Notes: generated by a model not told the origin, from the sequence alone. A stretch of DNA of 64,000 nucleotides from Pseudarthrobacter equi (GCF_900105535.1 NZ_LT629779.1:1674001-1738000), one strand, 5' to 3'. Shown: positions 9,604 through 19,753, counted from the first letter of the stretch. A program made the numbers and translations.

Positions 9604-11031
9604 TTAGGCCTTGTGGGCCGGTGCCGTCATGGTGGTGACGTCCAGTGCCTTGTCGAGGTCAGCCTCGGAGACCTTGCCTTCGCCTTCGCCGACGAAGCCG
9701 AGCTTCTCGGTGGCCTGGCGGATGGTCAGGCCCTCCTTGACGGCGGTCTTGGCGATCTTGGCTGCGTTTTCGTAGCCGATGTACTTGTTCAGCGGCGTGA
9801 CGATCGAGGGGGAGGCCTCGGCCAGGAAGCGCGCGCGCTCCACGTTGGCCGTGATGCCGTCGATCATCTTGTCTGCCATCACGCGGCTGGTGTTGGCCAG
9901 CAGGCGGATGGACTCGAGCAGGTTCGCGGCCATCACCGGGATGCCGACGTTGAGCTCGAATGCGCCGTTGGTGCCGGACCAGGCGATGGCGGTGTCGTTG
10001 CCGATGACCTGGGCGGCCACCATGATGGATGCCTCGCAGATGACCGGGTTAACCTTGCCCGGCATGATGGAGGAGCCGGGCTGCAGGTCCGGGATGGCGA
10101 TTTCGCCGAGGCCGGTGTTGGGGCCGGAACCCATCCAGCGCAGGTCGTTGTTGATCTTCATGAAGGAGATCGCGATGTTGCGGAGCTGGCTGGACGCCTC
10201 GATCAGGCCGTCGCGGTTGGCCTGTGCCTCGAAGTGGTCGCGGGCCTCGGTCAGCGGCAGGCCGGTGTCCGTGGCGAGCAGTTCGATAACCCGCTCCGGG
10301 AACCCGGCGGGGGTGTTGATGCCGGTGCCCACGGCGGTGCCGCCCAGCGGAACCTCGGCCACGCGGGGGAGCGCGGCGTTGATGCGTTCGATGCCGTAGC
10401 GAACCTGAGCGGCGTACCCGCCGAACTCCTGGCCCAGGGTCACCGGAGTAGCGTCCATCAGGTGCGTGCGGCCGGACTTGACGACGTCCTTGAACTCAAC
10501 GGCCTTGCGCTCCAGCGACTCGGCCAGGTAGCCAAGGGCGGGGATCAGGTCGTTGATCAGCGCAGACGTGGCGGCCACGTGGACGGATGTGGGGAACACG
10601 TCGTTAGAGGACTGCGAAGCGTTTACGTGGTCGTTGGGGTGGACCACCTTGTCGCTGCCGGCGGCCTTCAGTGCGCGCGTGGCCAGCTCTGCCAGGACCT
10701 CGTTGGTGTTCATGTTCGAGGACGTGCCGGAACCGGTCTGGAAAACGTCGATGGGGAAGTCGCCGTCGTACTTGCCGGCTGCCACCTCGTCGGCAGCGTC
10801 GGCAATCGCCTTGGCCAGCTCGCCGTCGAGCACGCCCAGTTCTGCGTTGGCCTGGGCAGCTGCCTTCTTGACCTGTGCCAGCGCCTCGATGTGGGTGCGC
10901 TCCAGGGTCTTGCCGGAGATGGGGAAATTCTCTACTGCCCGCTGCGTCTGCGCGCGGTACAGTGCGTTCACGGGGACGCGGACTTCGCCCATCGTGTCAT
11001 GTTCAATGCGGAACTCTTCAGTGGAAGTCAT
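9604..11031 (-). CDS. fumC: Fumarate hydratase, class II
   Basis: 475 residues, normal for the family. It has [14 protein letters not shown] near the N-terminus and the fumarase/aspartase signature [12 protein letters not shown] (GSSxMPxKxN loop with the catalytic Ser). It catalyses reversible hydration of fumarate to L-malate in the TCA cycle as a cytosolic homotetramer without an iron-sulfur cluster. Aspartase is a relative, but the overall motif set ([35 protein letters not shown]) is that of FumC. It lies near glpX and DUF4245, an arrangement also known in mycobacteria. Confidence 0.95.
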   Translation of the reverse strand: MTSTEEFRIEHDTMGEVRVPVNALYRAQTQRAVENFPISGKTLERTHIEALAQVKKAAAQANAELGVLDGELAKAIADAADEVAAGKYDGDFPIDVFQTGSGTSSNMNTNEVLAELATRALKAAGSDKVVHPNDHVNASQSSNDVFPTSVHVAATSALINDLIPALGYLAESLERKAVEFKDVVKSGRTHLMDATPVTLGQEFGGYAAQVRYGIERINAALPRVAEVPLGGTAVGTGINTPAGFPERVIELLATDTGLPLTEARDHFEAQANRDGLIEASSQLRNIAISFMKINNDLRWMGSGPNTGLGEIAIPDLQPGSSIMPGKVNPVICEASIMVAAQVIGNDTAIAWSGTNGAFELNVGIPVMAANLLESIRLLANTSRVMADKMIDGITANVERARFLAEASPSIVTPLNKYIGYENAAKIAKTAVKEGLTIRQATEKLGFVGEGEGKVSEADLDKALDVTTMTAPAHKA

Positions 11032-11074
11032 GGGGCTAGCTTATGGCTCCCGGCCGCCCCATCGAAAACCGTGA

Positions 11075-11117
11075 AGCGGGCCCCGGGGCGGCCTGCCCGG
11101 CCGTCCCGGGACCCGCT
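11075..11117 (-). terminator. Terminator after carbonic anhydrase gene
   Basis: A 17-bp stem (AGCGGGTCCCGGGACGG on the minus strand, with G-U pairs) starts 21 nt past the carbonic anhydrase stop. Confidence 0.65.
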
Positions 11118-11138
11118 CCACGGGTCCGTCAATGGTTG

Positions 11139-11753
11139 CTAGAGCTCGCCGATTCCGGAAACAAGGTCGGCGCGGCCCTCGGCCAGCCGGTACGAAAGCC
11201 CGATGACCGCTGTGCGGCCTTCCTCGATTGCGTCGGAAATCACACGCGAGCTGTCTACAAGGCGCTGGGACGTCTGCTTGACGTGCTCAACCACCATGTC
11301 GTTGACCTCCGGCTGGCCGTTGCGCAGCGAGGTCAGGACAGACGGTGTAATCCGCTCCACGAGGTCGCGGATGAAGCCGGCGGGCATGTCGCCGGTCTCG
11401 ACAGCCGACTTGGTGGCCGTGACGGCTCCGCAGCTGTCGTGGCCAAGGATCACGATCAGCGGCACCCCGAGCACACCGACGCTGTACTCGAGCGAGCCCA
11501 GGACAGCGTCGTCAATGACCTGGCCGGCGGTGCGGACCACGAACACGTCGCCGAGGCCCACGTCGAAGATGATTTCCGCGGCAAGCCGGGAGTCGGAGCA
11601 GCCGAAGATCACCGCGAACGGATGCTGGGTCTCCACCAGGGACGACCGGTGGTCGGCGTTTTGGTTCGGATGGGAGGATTCGCCATTGACGAATCGTTCG
11701 TTGCCTTCGCGCAGGCGGCGCCAGGCCAGTGCAGGAGTCAGATTAGTAGCCAC
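11139..11753 (-). CDS. Beta-carbonic anhydrase
   Basis: 204 residues. The zinc ligands and catalytic dyad of beta-class enzymes are clear: Cys and Asp-Arg in IFGCSDSRLAAE, and His/Cys in ILGHDSCGAV. GNERFVNGESSHPNQN is the usual N-terminal region. It interconverts CO2 and bicarbonate in the cytoplasm, supplying bicarbonate for carboxylations. It starts 11 nt after the stop of the DUF4245 gene on the same strand, so the two are probably one transcript. Confidence 0.93.
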   Translation of the reverse strand: MATNLTPALAWRRLREGNERFVNGESSHPNQNADHRSSLVETQHPFAVIFGCSDSRLAAEIIFDVGLGDVFVVRTAGQVIDDAVLGSLEYSVGVLGVPLIVILGHDSCGAVTATKSAVETGDMPAGFIRDLVERITPSVLTSLRNGQPEVNDMVVEHVKQTSQRLVDSSRVISDAIEEGRTAVIGLSYRLAEGRADLVSGIGEL

Positions 11754-11763
11754 GCTTACTACA

Positions 11764-12444
11764 TTAAGGTGCGGCGGGTGCCGACGGTGAAACTGTGACG
11801 GCCGGGTTGCTGTCCATGGATTTCACGACGGCGTCGGCCAGGATGCCGAATTCGTCCAGCTGCGCCGCGCCGGAGAGGACCACGGTGGTGCCGCGGTAGT
11901 CCAGCACCATCGACTTCTCGCCCTTGCCCGTGTCCCGGAGCTCCCATTCCTGGCCGCCCGCGCTGCGGGTCCCGGTCACCGGGGCGTTCTTGGTCTGCTG
12001 CAGGAGCCACGTGGGGTTGGCCTTGCTGGTCTGCACCAGGGCGATGAAGGACTCCTTGGGGGTCAGGAAGCCCACCTCCCATGTGGGGACGCCGTTGCCG
12101 GTCCCCGCTTCCCAGCGCGCATAGTTGGCACGGAACGCGTTCCCGGTATCAGGCGCCGCGGGTGTGAATCCCGCCACATCCGCCGCCCGCTGGGAGATGC
12201 CCGCGACGTCGATGTCCGGGCGGTATCCGTCGCTCTTGGGCAGCGGGTTCATGAGGATGACGGGAAGGAACGCGGCGATGCTCACCACCAGGGCGATGAC
12301 CATGCCGATGACCGAAGCATTCGCCCGCTTGGCCGCTGCCGCCGGAATGACAGGCTTTACGGGGGCGCCTGCGTCCCTGGCGCCGGCCCCGCCGCTGCCT
12401 CCGGTTCCTGCCGGGTCAGGGGTGGGGCTGGTCTTCTCCTGCAT
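11764..12444 (-). CDS. DUF4245 membrane-anchored protein
   Basis: 226 residues from the ATG at 12444 (GGAGG about 10 nt upstream; a GTG at 12453 is too close to that site). A Pro/Gly/Ala-rich cytoplasmic N-terminus is followed by one helix (ASVIGMVIALVVSIAAFLPVILM) and an extracytoplasmic domain. That domain contains YRPDIDVAGISQRAADVAGF, WEVGFLTPKESFIALVQT and GQEWELRDTGKGEKSMVLDYRGTTVVLSG, typical of DUF4245. The family is largely actinobacterial and regularly sits beside glpX, as here, but its function is unknown. Confidence 0.85.
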   Translation of the reverse strand: MQEKTSPTPDPAGTGGSGGAGARDAGAPVKPVIPAAAAKRANASVIGMVIALVVSIAAFLPVILMNPLPKSDGYRPDIDVAGISQRAADVAGFTPAAPDTGNAFRANYARWEAGTGNGVPTWEVGFLTPKESFIALVQTSKANPTWLLQQTKNAPVTGTRSAGGQEWELRDTGKGEKSMVLDYRGTTVVLSGAAQLDEFGILADAVVKSMDSNPAVTVSPSAPAAP

Positions 12445-12574
12445 CTCATTCACCCCTCCATAGTCGCCCATGCCGGCATGGGACTTCCATTCGGCGCCTC
12501 CCGGAGGGAGTCCCGCACACCGCGTGCACATTGCGGGTGTGCGTCATCCGCCGTCCGGCACCGCGTCCCGCGAC

Positions 12575-12580
12575 TATGAT
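12575..12580 (+). promoter_or_regulatory. Candidate -10 box for glpX
   Basis: TATGAT in the 211-bp divergent gap between DUF4245 and glpX gives an untranslated leader of about 70 nt. No clear -35 box was found. Confidence 0.35.
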
Positions 12581-12655
12581 CGAAAGCAGAGGAATCACCG
12601 TCCAGCTGCTCCGGCGGGACGGGTTCAATGATCGCCACTCGAAGAAGAGGTTAAC

Positions 12656-13693
12656 GTGTCACCAGCGTCCATGACCCAGAAGTACTCCACGATCTCACCG
12701 TCCCTTGCTGTGGGCAACGATGAGCCGGACCGCAACCTTGCCCTCGAGCTCGTCCGCGTCACCGAGGCAGCAGCCATCGCCGGCGGACACTGGGTGGGCT
12801 TCGGCGACAAGAACACCGCCGATGGTGCAGCCGTCGACGCCATGCGCTCCTTCCTGCAGACCGTCCACTTCAACGGCGTTGTGGTCATCGGCGAAGGCGA
12901 AAAAGACGAAGCCCCCATGCTGTTCAACGGTGAACGCGTCGGCGACGGCACCGGCCCCGAATGCGACGTTGCCGTTGACCCGATCGACGGGACCCGGCTG
13001 ACCGCCCTGGGCATCAACAACGCCCTGGCCGTCCTCGCCGTGGCCGAACGCGGCTCCATGTTCGACCCCTCCGCCGTCTTCTACATGGAAAAGCTCGTCA
13101 CCGGGCCGGAAGCTGCTGACATGGTGGACCTGCGCCTGCCCGTCAAGCAGAACCTGCACCTGATCGCCAAGGCCAAGGGCGTCAAGGTCAACCAGCTCAA
13201 CGTGATGATCCTGGACCGCGACCGCCACCGCCCGCTGGTCGAGGAGATCCGCGAAGCCGGCGCCCGCACCAAGTTCATCATGGACGGCGACGTCGCCGGC
13301 GCCATCGCTGCAGCCCGTTCCGGCACCGGCGTTGACGCCCTGATGGGCATCGGCGGCACCCCTGAAGGCATCGTGGCTGCCTGCGCCATCAAGTCCCTCG
13401 GCGGCGTCATCCAGGGCCGTCTGTGGCCCACCAGCGACGAAGAGAAGCAGAAGGCGATCGACGCCGGCCACGACCTTGAGCGGGTCCTCTCCACCAACGA
13501 CCTCGTCTCCAGCGACAACTGCTACTTCGCGGCGACCGGCATCACCGACGGCGACCTGCTGCGCGGCGTGCGCTACTCCAAGGACAAGGTCCTCACCCAG
13601 TCCATCGTGATGCGGTCCAAGTCCGGCACCATCCGCTTCGTGGACGGCGAGCACCAGGCCAGCAAGTGGGAAGGCTACGCCCGCAAGAGCTGA
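12656..13693 (+). CDS. glpX: Class II fructose-1,6-bisphosphatase
   Basis: 345 residues from a GTG with AGAGG about 6 nt upstream. Metal- and phosphate-binding motifs of GlpX enzymes are intact: VGFGDKNTADGAAVDAMR, VVIGEGEKDEAPML, VAVDPIDGTRLTALG, and IGGTPEGIVAACAIKSLGG near the C-terminus. It removes the 1-phosphate of fructose-1,6-bisphosphate in gluconeogenesis and is the main FBPase in actinobacteria. It is divergent from DUF4245 and followed by a strong terminator. Confidence 0.95.
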   Translation: MSPASMTQKYSTISPSLAVGNDEPDRNLALELVRVTEAAAIAGGHWVGFGDKNTADGAAVDAMRSFLQTVHFNGVVVIGEGEKDEAPMLFNGERVGDGTGPECDVAVDPIDGTRLTALGINNALAVLAVAERGSMFDPSAVFYMEKLVTGPEAADMVDLRLPVKQNLHLIAKAKGVKVNQLNVMILDRDRHRPLVEEIREAGARTKFIMDGDVAGAIAAARSGTGVDALMGIGGTPEGIVAACAIKSLGGVIQGRLWPTSDEEKQKAIDAGHDLERVLSTNDLVSSDNCYFAATGITDGDLLRGVRYSKDKVLTQSIVMRSKSGTIRFVDGEHQASKWEGYARKS

Positions 13694-13706
13694 CCACAGT
13701 TCCCCG

Positions 13707-13742
13707 GAAGCCCCGGAGCGCCCAACGGCGCTCCGGGGCTTC
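13707..13742 (+). terminator. Terminator after glpX
   Basis: A perfect 16-bp stem (GAAGCCCCGGAGCGCC with its complement) around the tetraloop CAAC, 13 nt after the stop codon. Confidence 0.85.
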
Positions 13743-13759
13743 GGCGTTAAAGGCTGGTA

Positions 13760-13765
13760 TAGGGT
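13760..13765 (+). promoter_or_regulatory. Leaderless -10 box for FemAB gene
   Basis: TAGGGT, then 7 nt, then the ATG at 13773. Confidence 0.5.
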
Positions 13766-13772
13766 TTAAGCC

Positions 13773-14816
13773 ATGATTCCTGCTGTTGTGCCCTGTACTG
13801 ACCGCGCCCTCTGGGATGAATCCGTCGACATGTTCAACGGGCATCCGCAGCAGCTCTGGGGCTGGGGAGAGACCAAGGCCATGCACGGCTGGTCGGTGGA
13901 CCGGGTGCTGCTGAAGGACGGCGAGGCCACCGTCGGAGCCGCCCAGCTGCTGGTCCGCCCGCTGCCGCTGCCTTTCCGGGCACTGGTCTACATCCCCAGG
14001 GGCCCGATGTGCTCGGTGGAGGACACCCAAGCCGTCCTCAACAGCCTTGCTGACCATGCCGCCATCCGGCACCGCGGCGTGGCCCTGAGCATCGAACCCG
14101 ACTGGGACAAGGACTCGGCCTACGCCGGGGCCGTGGCTGGGGCGGGATTCCGGGAAACCACCAACACGGTGCTCATTCCGCGGACCCTGATCCTGGACCT
14201 CACCCGGACCGATGACGAGCTCATGGCCGAAATGTCGAAGTCGACCCGGGCCAACATCCGGAAGGCGATGCGCAGCGAGGTCGAATTCCGCAAGGTCAAG
14301 AACGAGTCCGAGCTCGAACAGGTCCTGGCCATCTACCACGAGACAGCCGAGCGTGCCGGGTTTGGCATCCACGAGGACCAGTACTACCGCGACATCTTCC
14401 GGAACCTTGGTGACGGCTCGCCCATCATTGGAGCGTTCGACGGCGATCAGCTGCTGGCGTTCGTCTGGCTCGCCCGCAGCGGCGCCACGGCGTTTGAACT
14501 CTACGGCGGCGTCTCGGCCGAAGGGCAGAAGCAGCGCGTGAACTACGGCGTCAAGTGGGCTGCCCTGCAGGCCATGCGGGAGGACGGATGCTCCCGGTAC
14601 GACTTCAACGGCCTGCTCAACGACGGCATCTCCGATTTCAAGAAGCAGTTCGCGAAGCACGAAAACATGCTGCTGGGAACGTGGGAAAAGCCGCTCTCAC
14701 CGTTCTACCCGGCCTACTCGAAAGCGATGCCACTGGCCCGCCGCGGGCTCCAGACCGCCCGGCGGCTGGCCAAAGCCGCCGCCGGACGGGCACGGACGCT
14801 GCTGCGCCGGGGCTAA
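13773..14816 (+). CDS. FemAB/FemX-type peptidoglycan bridge aminoacyltransferase
   Basis: 347 residues with the tandem GNAT-like folds of the Fem family: QLWGWGETKAMHGW, LVYIPRGPMCSVED, TRANIRKAMRSEVEFRKV, and late GATAFELYGGVSAEGQKQRVNYGVKWAALQAMREDGCSRYDFNGL. Fem proteins transfer amino acids from aminoacyl-tRNA to the peptidoglycan stem peptide. Arthrobacter walls have Ala/Ser/Thr-containing bridges, which fits, but the amino acid used cannot be read off. The basic C-terminal tail (ARRGLQTARRLAKAAAGRARTLLRRG) could touch membrane or tRNA. Its stop codon overlaps the convergent manA stop by 4 nt. Confidence 0.85.
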   Translation: MIPAVVPCTDRALWDESVDMFNGHPQQLWGWGETKAMHGWSVDRVLLKDGEATVGAAQLLVRPLPLPFRALVYIPRGPMCSVEDTQAVLNSLADHAAIRHRGVALSIEPDWDKDSAYAGAVAGAGFRETTNTVLIPRTLILDLTRTDDELMAEMSKSTRANIRKAMRSEVEFRKVKNESELEQVLAIYHETAERAGFGIHEDQYYRDIFRNLGDGSPIIGAFDGDQLLAFVWLARSGATAFELYGGVSAEGQKQRVNYGVKWAALQAMREDGCSRYDFNGLLNDGISDFKKQFAKHENMLLGTWEKPLSPFYPAYSKAMPLARRGLQTARRLAKAAAGRARTLLRRG

Positions 14817-16090
14817 AGGCCGGTCGTTACAGCGAACGCCAGTGCCGCCTCGGCGCTGTCCGAGGCCAGGTGCACGTTCACCGGAGCCTCGGCGGCGGCG
14901 AGGAAAGCACTGGCGCCGCGCTCCAGGCGCAGGTCGCCCTTGGGTGAGTCCAGGTAGATTCCGCCGGCCACCACGATCACCACTGCTGCGCCGGACTGTG
15001 CCAGCGGCACCGGGCCGTCGCCGGGCGAGAGCTCAATCCGCTGGAGCTGGAACTCAGCGAAGGGCGGCCGGAAAAGTTCCTGGCCCAGGTCCGACCGTTC
15101 GGCTTCCAGCATGGGGACCGCCACCGGGCTGAAGTCGATGGTGCGCAGCAGTTCCGGAACATCAACGTACTTCGGCGTGAGGCCACCGCGCAGCACGTTG
15201 TCCGAGGACGCCATCACCTCCACCCCCAGGCCGTGCAGGTAGGCATGCACGTTGCCCGCGGGGAGGTATACGGCCTCGCCCGGCTGCAGCGAGAGGCGGT
15301 TCAGCAGCAGGGAGATCAGCACCCCGGGGTCGCCCGGGTACTTCTCGTTCAGGCTGATAACTGTGCCGAGCTCGGCCTCATAAGGCGCCAGGCTGCCACC
15401 GATCAGTGCGGCAACCACCTGGGACGTGGCCGTGGCGACGTCCTCGCCGCCGGTGATGAGCCGTTCAAAGGCCCTGCGCAGGCCGGCGCCTTCATCACCG
15501 GCATGGGCTTCGCCGTCGAGGTCCGAAAGCAGGGCCGCCACCAGGGCAGCGCCCTCACGCCCGGAATCCCCGGGGCTTCCACCTTCATGGCTGACGGTGT
15601 CCGCAACATGCTGCAGGATCCCGCGGGTGGCTGCTACTGACCGGAAGCCGCAGAGGGCCTCGAACGGCGTCAGCGCCAGGATCATTTCCGGTTTGTGGTT
15701 GTCGTCCCGGTAGTTGCGGTGCGGGGCGTCCGGGGCCACGCCCTCAGCGTTTTCACGGGCGAACCCGGCCTGCGCCTGCTGCAGGCTGGGGTGGACCTGG
15801 AGGGACAGCGGCTGGGCAGCGGCAAGGATCTTCGCCAGGAACGGTAGGCGCGGGCCGAAACGTGCCACAGACTCCGCCCCCAGGAAATGCTCCGGGTCAG
15901 AGGTGATCAGCGCGTCCAGCGGAGCGGTGCTCCGGTCCTCCGGGACATGGGCGGTGGACGGCGAGTCAGGGTGGGCGCCTATCCAGAGTTCAGCTTCAGG
16001 GGCCCCGGACTCGGACCGGCCCAGGAGGGCTGCGATGGCTGTGGTGGATCCCCACGCGTAGTCCCGGAGGACGTTGTCAATCTCGTACAA
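14813..16090 (-). CDS. manA: Mannose-6-phosphate isomerase, class I
   Basis: 425 residues from a TTG at 16090. Type I PMI features are present: DYAWGSTTAIAALLG, SLQVHPSLQQAQAGFARE (zinc Gln/His), NYRDDNHKPEMILALTPFEALCGFR (zinc Glu) and EAVYLPAGNVHAYLHGLGVEVMASSDNVLRGGLTPKYVDV (zinc His and catalytic Arg). It interconverts mannose-6-P and fructose-6-P. In actinobacteria this feeds GDP-mannose and polyprenyl-phosphomannose, and so the protein O-mannosyltransferase at 36.5 kb. No ribosome site stands out before the TTG. Confidence 0.93.
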   Translation of the reverse strand: MYEIDNVLRDYAWGSTTAIAALLGRSESGAPEAELWIGAHPDSPSTAHVPEDRSTAPLDALITSDPEHFLGAESVARFGPRLPFLAKILAAAQPLSLQVHPSLQQAQAGFARENAEGVAPDAPHRNYRDDNHKPEMILALTPFEALCGFRSVAATRGILQHVADTVSHEGGSPGDSGREGAALVAALLSDLDGEAHAGDEGAGLRRAFERLITGGEDVATATSQVVAALIGGSLAPYEAELGTVISLNEKYPGDPGVLISLLLNRLSLQPGEAVYLPAGNVHAYLHGLGVEVMASSDNVLRGGLTPKYVDVPELLRTIDFSPVAVPMLEAERSDLGQELFRPPFAEFQLQRIELSPGDGPVPLAQSGAAVVIVVAGGIYLDSPKGDLRLERGASAFLAAAEAPVNVHLASDSAEAALAFAVTTGL

Positions 16091-16140
16091 AACCGTTCCG
16101 TTTCTTGGTTGGGACTGTCAGGGCGGTTCCGCCATGCGCG

Positions 16141-17790
16141 CTAGAGCGGCGCGCACTGGCCGTTCGTTGCTACGAGCTGCCGGATGGCTTCCTCGTTGCC
16201 TTCGCTCTTGAGCTGGTTCAGCATCTCGGCAGTGATCGGTTCGCCGTCGGGCGTGGTGGTCACCGGGGTGAAGTCCGACGGCGCCGGGGTGGCCTGCTGC
16301 GCAGTGCTCCCGCCGGCCTGCAGCACGTCGGGGGAGCGGCTGCCGGATGCTTGCACGTGCCCGCCGCCCGCGGCTGGTACTGCCATGACGTCGTCGGCCG
16401 TTCCTGCCGACTGGGCGCCGGATGCGGAGGCCAGCAACTGGTCCACCCGCTCGTGGATCTGGTCGAAGTCCGGCACCGTGGAGAACGATGCATCGAAGTC
16501 CGGCGGGCCGAGGGTGAGGCGCTTGGCCTCCTTGCCCTTGGCCTTCATGGCGAGGTCCACAAAGCTGCCCAGCTGCGACGAGGAGATGTTGGAGTCGACT
16601 ACCTTGGTTCCGGCCTTGGCAATGTCCTCGAACTTGGCGAGGAGGGTGGCCGGATCGAGCTGCTTGAGCATGGCCTGCTGCACGCACTGCTGGCGCTGGA
16701 TCCGGGCGTAGTCGTCCACGTACTCGCGGGACCGTCCGTACCACAGCGCCTGGTCGCCGTTCAGGGTCTGCTCGCCGGCCGGGATCCAGCCGAGCGGCAT
16801 GCCGTGCGTCTTGGTGGCTTCGTCGAAGTAGCCGCTCATGGGAACCCAGCCGCCGGCCTTGATCCTGATCCCGCCCATGGCGTCGATGAGCGTGGAGAAC
16901 CCTTCCATGTCCACCAGCACGTAGGCCTGGATGGGCATCCCCAGCGTTCCGGACACCGCTTCCATGGTGGCCTGGGCGCCGGGGTCGGCAACGCCCGGGT
17001 AAAGGTCCGCGTACTGGTTGGTGACTTCGGTGTTGATGGCGTTGATCAGGCATTCGTCGCCGCAGTTGTAGCCGTCCGGGTAGACCGACCGCATGGGCGA
17101 GCCCTCACTGAACTGGGCGTTCTGGAAGTTGCGGGGAATGGAGATGATGGCCGTCTGCCCGGTCTTGGCATCGACGCTGAGCACCGACAGGCTGTCCGGC
17201 CGGCGGCCGGTGCGGTCATCACCGGCGTCGCCGCCCATCATGAGGAAGTTGTAGCGTCCGTCCACGGGATCGATGGCCGGACCGGAGGAGAAGATGCTGC
17301 CAATGGCGTTGCGCCCCACGTTGAGCAGGTACGCCGAGTAGCCCAGGGATCCGCTGCTGATGACCAGCGCCAGGACCAGGGCGATGCCGACGCCCGGCCG
17401 CGCGCCGGGAACCAGCAGCACAGGCCGGATGAGCCGCAGGGTATTGATGAACAGGACAGCCCAGCCGATGGCGAGGGCCACCAGGACGAGGATGATCACC
17501 AGCGAGGCGAACTGGTTGGTGATGACGTTGATGAGCAGTGGCCGGTTGAAGAGCAGCAGCAGGAGCGCAAGGACGATGGCCGCCCAGGCGCAGAGCGTCA
17601 CGCGCAGCGCCGTCCGCCCCAGTTTGCGGTCGCCCGCCACGAGCTGCGCGCTGCCCGGAACGAACAGCGTCAGCAGGATCAGGACGAACGCGCGCTTGGT
17701 CCGCACCGGCGGCGAAGCGCTCACCGGGTAGCGGACCGGGTCTGTCAGGGACGTGTCAGACCCGGACTGGGGGACCTTGCTGCTGGACAT
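16141..17790 (-). CDS. LytR-CpsA-Psr (LCP) family wall polymer ligase
   Basis: 549 residues from the ATG at 17790 (MSSSKVPQ), 10 nt after the purE stop; the open frame runs back into purE but is not needed. Several membrane helices in the first 150 residues precede the LCP domain. That domain has NFLMMGGDAGDDRTGRRPDSLSVLSVDAKTGQTAIISIPRNFQ and QALWYGRSREYVDDYARIQRQQCVQQAML, with the conserved Arg/Asp residues that bind polyprenyl diphosphate. LCP enzymes transfer glycopolymers from the lipid carrier to peptidoglycan. Unusually for the family, four helices precede the domain instead of one. The C-terminal 100 residues are Gly/Ala/Pro-rich and probably unstructured. Confidence 0.88.
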   Translation of the reverse strand: MSSSKVPQSGSDTSLTDPVRYPVSASPPVRTKRAFVLILLTLFVPGSAQLVAGDRKLGRTALRVTLCAWAAIVLALLLLLFNRPLLINVITNQFASLVIILVLVALAIGWAVLFINTLRLIRPVLLVPGARPGVGIALVLALVISSGSLGYSAYLLNVGRNAIGSIFSSGPAIDPVDGRYNFLMMGGDAGDDRTGRRPDSLSVLSVDAKTGQTAIISIPRNFQNAQFSEGSPMRSVYPDGYNCGDECLINAINTEVTNQYADLYPGVADPGAQATMEAVSGTLGMPIQAYVLVDMEGFSTLIDAMGGIRIKAGGWVPMSGYFDEATKTHGMPLGWIPAGEQTLNGDQALWYGRSREYVDDYARIQRQQCVQQAMLKQLDPATLLAKFEDIAKAGTKVVDSNISSSQLGSFVDLAMKAKGKEAKRLTLGPPDFDASFSTVPDFDQIHERVDQLLASASGAQSAGTADDVMAVPAAGGGHVQASGSRSPDVLQAGGSTAQQATPAPSDFTPVTTTPDGEPITAEMLNQLKSEGNEEAIRQLVATNGQCAPL

Positions 17791-17800
17791 TCCGGCGGTC

Positions 17801-18385
17801 CTAACGGTTGCCCCGCAGTGTTCCGCTGCCCTCGGCGAAGACCTCGCTGACCTTCTGCCGGAGGTTGGCACCCTTGCGGGAGGCCACAGCGTTGAGGTCC
17901 GCGGCGAACTCGAGCAGGTCCGCGCGAAGGGACGCGGCGAGTTCGTCGGTCCCGGAAGCCAGCATGCGCACGGCCAGCAGGCCTGCGTTGCGGGCTCCGG
18001 CGATGGACACCGTGGCTACGGGCACGCCGGCGGGCATCTGGACGATGGACAGCAGGGAGTCCATGCCGTCCAGCGTCTTCAGCGGAACAGGCACCCCGAT
18101 GACCGGCAGGGGAGTGACGCTGGCCAGCATGCCGGGCAGGTGTGCCGCGCCGCCGGCACCGGCGATGATCACGCGAAGGCCGCGCTCGTGGGCGGTCTGG
18201 CCGTACCGGATCATCTCCGTGGGCATCCGGTGCGCCGACACCACATCGGCCTCGAACGGGATGCCGAATTCTGCCAGCGCTTCAGCCGCCGCTTCCATGA
18301 CGGGCCAATCCGAATCGGAGCCCATGACCAGCCCTACCAGGGGACTTGCCGCGGATCCGTTGGCCGGTGTGGTGGGGGCGCTCAT
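17801..18385 (-). CDS. purE: N5-carboxyaminoimidazole ribonucleotide mutase
   Basis: 194 residues. Class I PurE motifs are [14 protein letters not shown] (phosphate loop), VVSAHRMP (catalytic His), [17 protein letters not shown] and [34 protein letters not shown]. It converts N5-CAIR to CAIR in purine synthesis. The start overlaps the end of purK by 4 nt, the usual purK-purE pair with the order reversed in sequence because both read leftward. The LCP gene follows within 10 nt, so all three may share a transcript. Confidence 0.95.
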   Translation of the reverse strand: MSAPTTPANGSAASPLVGLVMGSDSDWPVMEAAAEALAEFGIPFEADVVSAHRMPTEMIRYGQTAHERGLRVIIAGAGGAAHLPGMLASVTPLPVIGVPVPLKTLDGMDSLLSIVQMPAGVPVATVSIAGARNAGLLAVRMLASGTDELAASLRADLLEFAADLNAVASRKGANLRQKVSEVFAEGSGTLRGNR

Positions 18386-19578
18386 GCGTTCTCCTCGAAT
18401 GTCATGGGCGGCTCTTCTGCAGGTGCCCGCCCGTCACGGATGATGCCGGCCACAATCCCGGCCCGGCGCCGCACTGACTCTACTTCCGTGGTGGAGGCGC
18501 CCACCAGATTGACGTGGCCGATCTTGCGGCCGGGCCGCACCGACTTGCCGTAGCAGTGCACCTTGGCCGCCGGTTCGCTGGCCAGGGCCTGCGGGAATGC
18601 CGCATACAGGTCCTGGTTGTCGCCGCCCAGGAAGTTCTTCATGACTGTTACCGGAGCCAGCGCATCGGTAGCACCCAGTGGAAGGTTCAGGACTGCACGC
18701 AGGTGCTGCTCAAACTGGCTGGTCACTGCCCCGTCCTGGGTCCAGTGCCCGGTGTTGTGCGGGCGCATCGCCAACTCATTGATCAGGAAGCCCGCCCCGG
18801 TCCCGGGAGTCTCAAACAGTTCCACCGCCAGCACACCGGTCACACCAAGTTCTGCGGCGATCCGCAGCGCGGCGTCCTCGGCTGCTGCCGCAACCTCCAC
18901 GGGGATGTCCTGTGCGGGGGCGATGACTTCGTCGCACACGCCGTCCACCTGGATGGTGTGGACAACAGGCCAGGCACGGGCCTCGCCGTCGGGGGTCCGT
19001 GCCACCAGCGCTGAAAGCTCCCGGGTAAACTCCACCTTGGCCTCCGCCAGGAGCGGGCTCATGGCAGCGAACCAGTCGGCTGTTTCGGCCGCCTCGTCCG
19101 CCGACCCGACGATCCTGACGCCCTTGCCGTCGTAGCCCCCGCGCGGAGTCTTCAGGACTACAGGCCAGCCGGTGTCATCGCCGAAGCGCACCAGGGCAGC
19201 AACGTCGTCAACGGAGGCCCACACCGGGTTGGGCAGTTCCAGCCGGTCAATGGCTGCCCGCATCACCAGTTTGTCCTGGGCGTGAATGAGGGCGTCGGGG
19301 CCTGGCTGGATGTTGACTCCGGCCTCCTGAAGTGCCCGGAGGTGGGCAGCCGGGACGTGCTCGTGGTCAAAGGTCATGACGTCGAGGTCCTTGGCAAAGT
19401 CCAGGAGCGTCTGCAGGTCCTTGTAGTCTCCCACCGGGGAAGTGGACACCGCGGAGACGGCAGAGACGTCCTCACCTTCCGCCAGGACTCGAAGTTCGAA
19501 GCCGAGGGCAGTCGCGGCTGGGGCCATCATTCGGGCAAGCTGGCCGCCGCCAACAACACCTATTACTGGAAAAGTCAC
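18382..19578 (-). CDS. purK: 5-(carboxyamino)imidazole ribonucleotide synthase
   Basis: 398 residues from the GTG at 19578, which has TAGGCT seven bases upstream and opens with [19 protein letters not shown] longer in-frame reading upstream is not needed. ATP-grasp features are [18 protein letters not shown] (phosphate loop), [17 protein letters not shown] and [15 protein letters not shown]. It makes N5-CAIR from AIR, bicarbonate and ATP, the substrate of PurE encoded immediately downstream. Confidence 0.95.
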   Translation of the reverse strand: MTFPVIGVVGGGQLARMMAPAATALGFELRVLAEGEDVSAVSAVSTSPVGDYKDLQTLLDFAKDLDVMTFDHEHVPAAHLRALQEAGVNIQPGPDALIHAQDKLVMRAAIDRLELPNPVWASVDDVAALVRFGDDTGWPVVLKTPRGGYDGKGVRIVGSADEAAETADWFAAMSPLLAEAKVEFTRELSALVARTPDGEARAWPVVHTIQVDGVCDEVIAPAQDIPVEVAAAAEDAALRIAAELGVTGVLAVELFETPGTGAGFLINELAMRPHNTGHWTQDGAVTSQFEQHLRAVLNLPLGATDALAPVTVMKNFLGGDNQDLYAAFPQALASEPAAKVHCYGKSVRPGRKIGHVNLVGASTTEVESVRRRAGIVAGIIRDGRAPAEEPPMTFEENA

Positions 19579-19585
19579 ATCTGCC

Positions 19586-19591
19586 AGCCTA
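19586..19591 (-). promoter_or_regulatory. Leaderless -10 box for purK
   Basis: Minus-strand TAGGCT, 7 nt before the GTG at 19578. It fixes the purK start. Confidence 0.6.
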
Positions 19592-19753
19592 CCGAAAACC
19601 GCTGGAGAACCCGGCTTCCGGCCGTGGCGGAAAGCGAGATTCGAGGTAACGCGGCCCCTCAAGCGAGGTTTATTGGGAGGCTCCTCCAAGGTTCGAGGCG
19701 CTAAAATGGATCTCTGGCCAAAAGGCCCACACGTTATACGGCCTTGGAGGGTC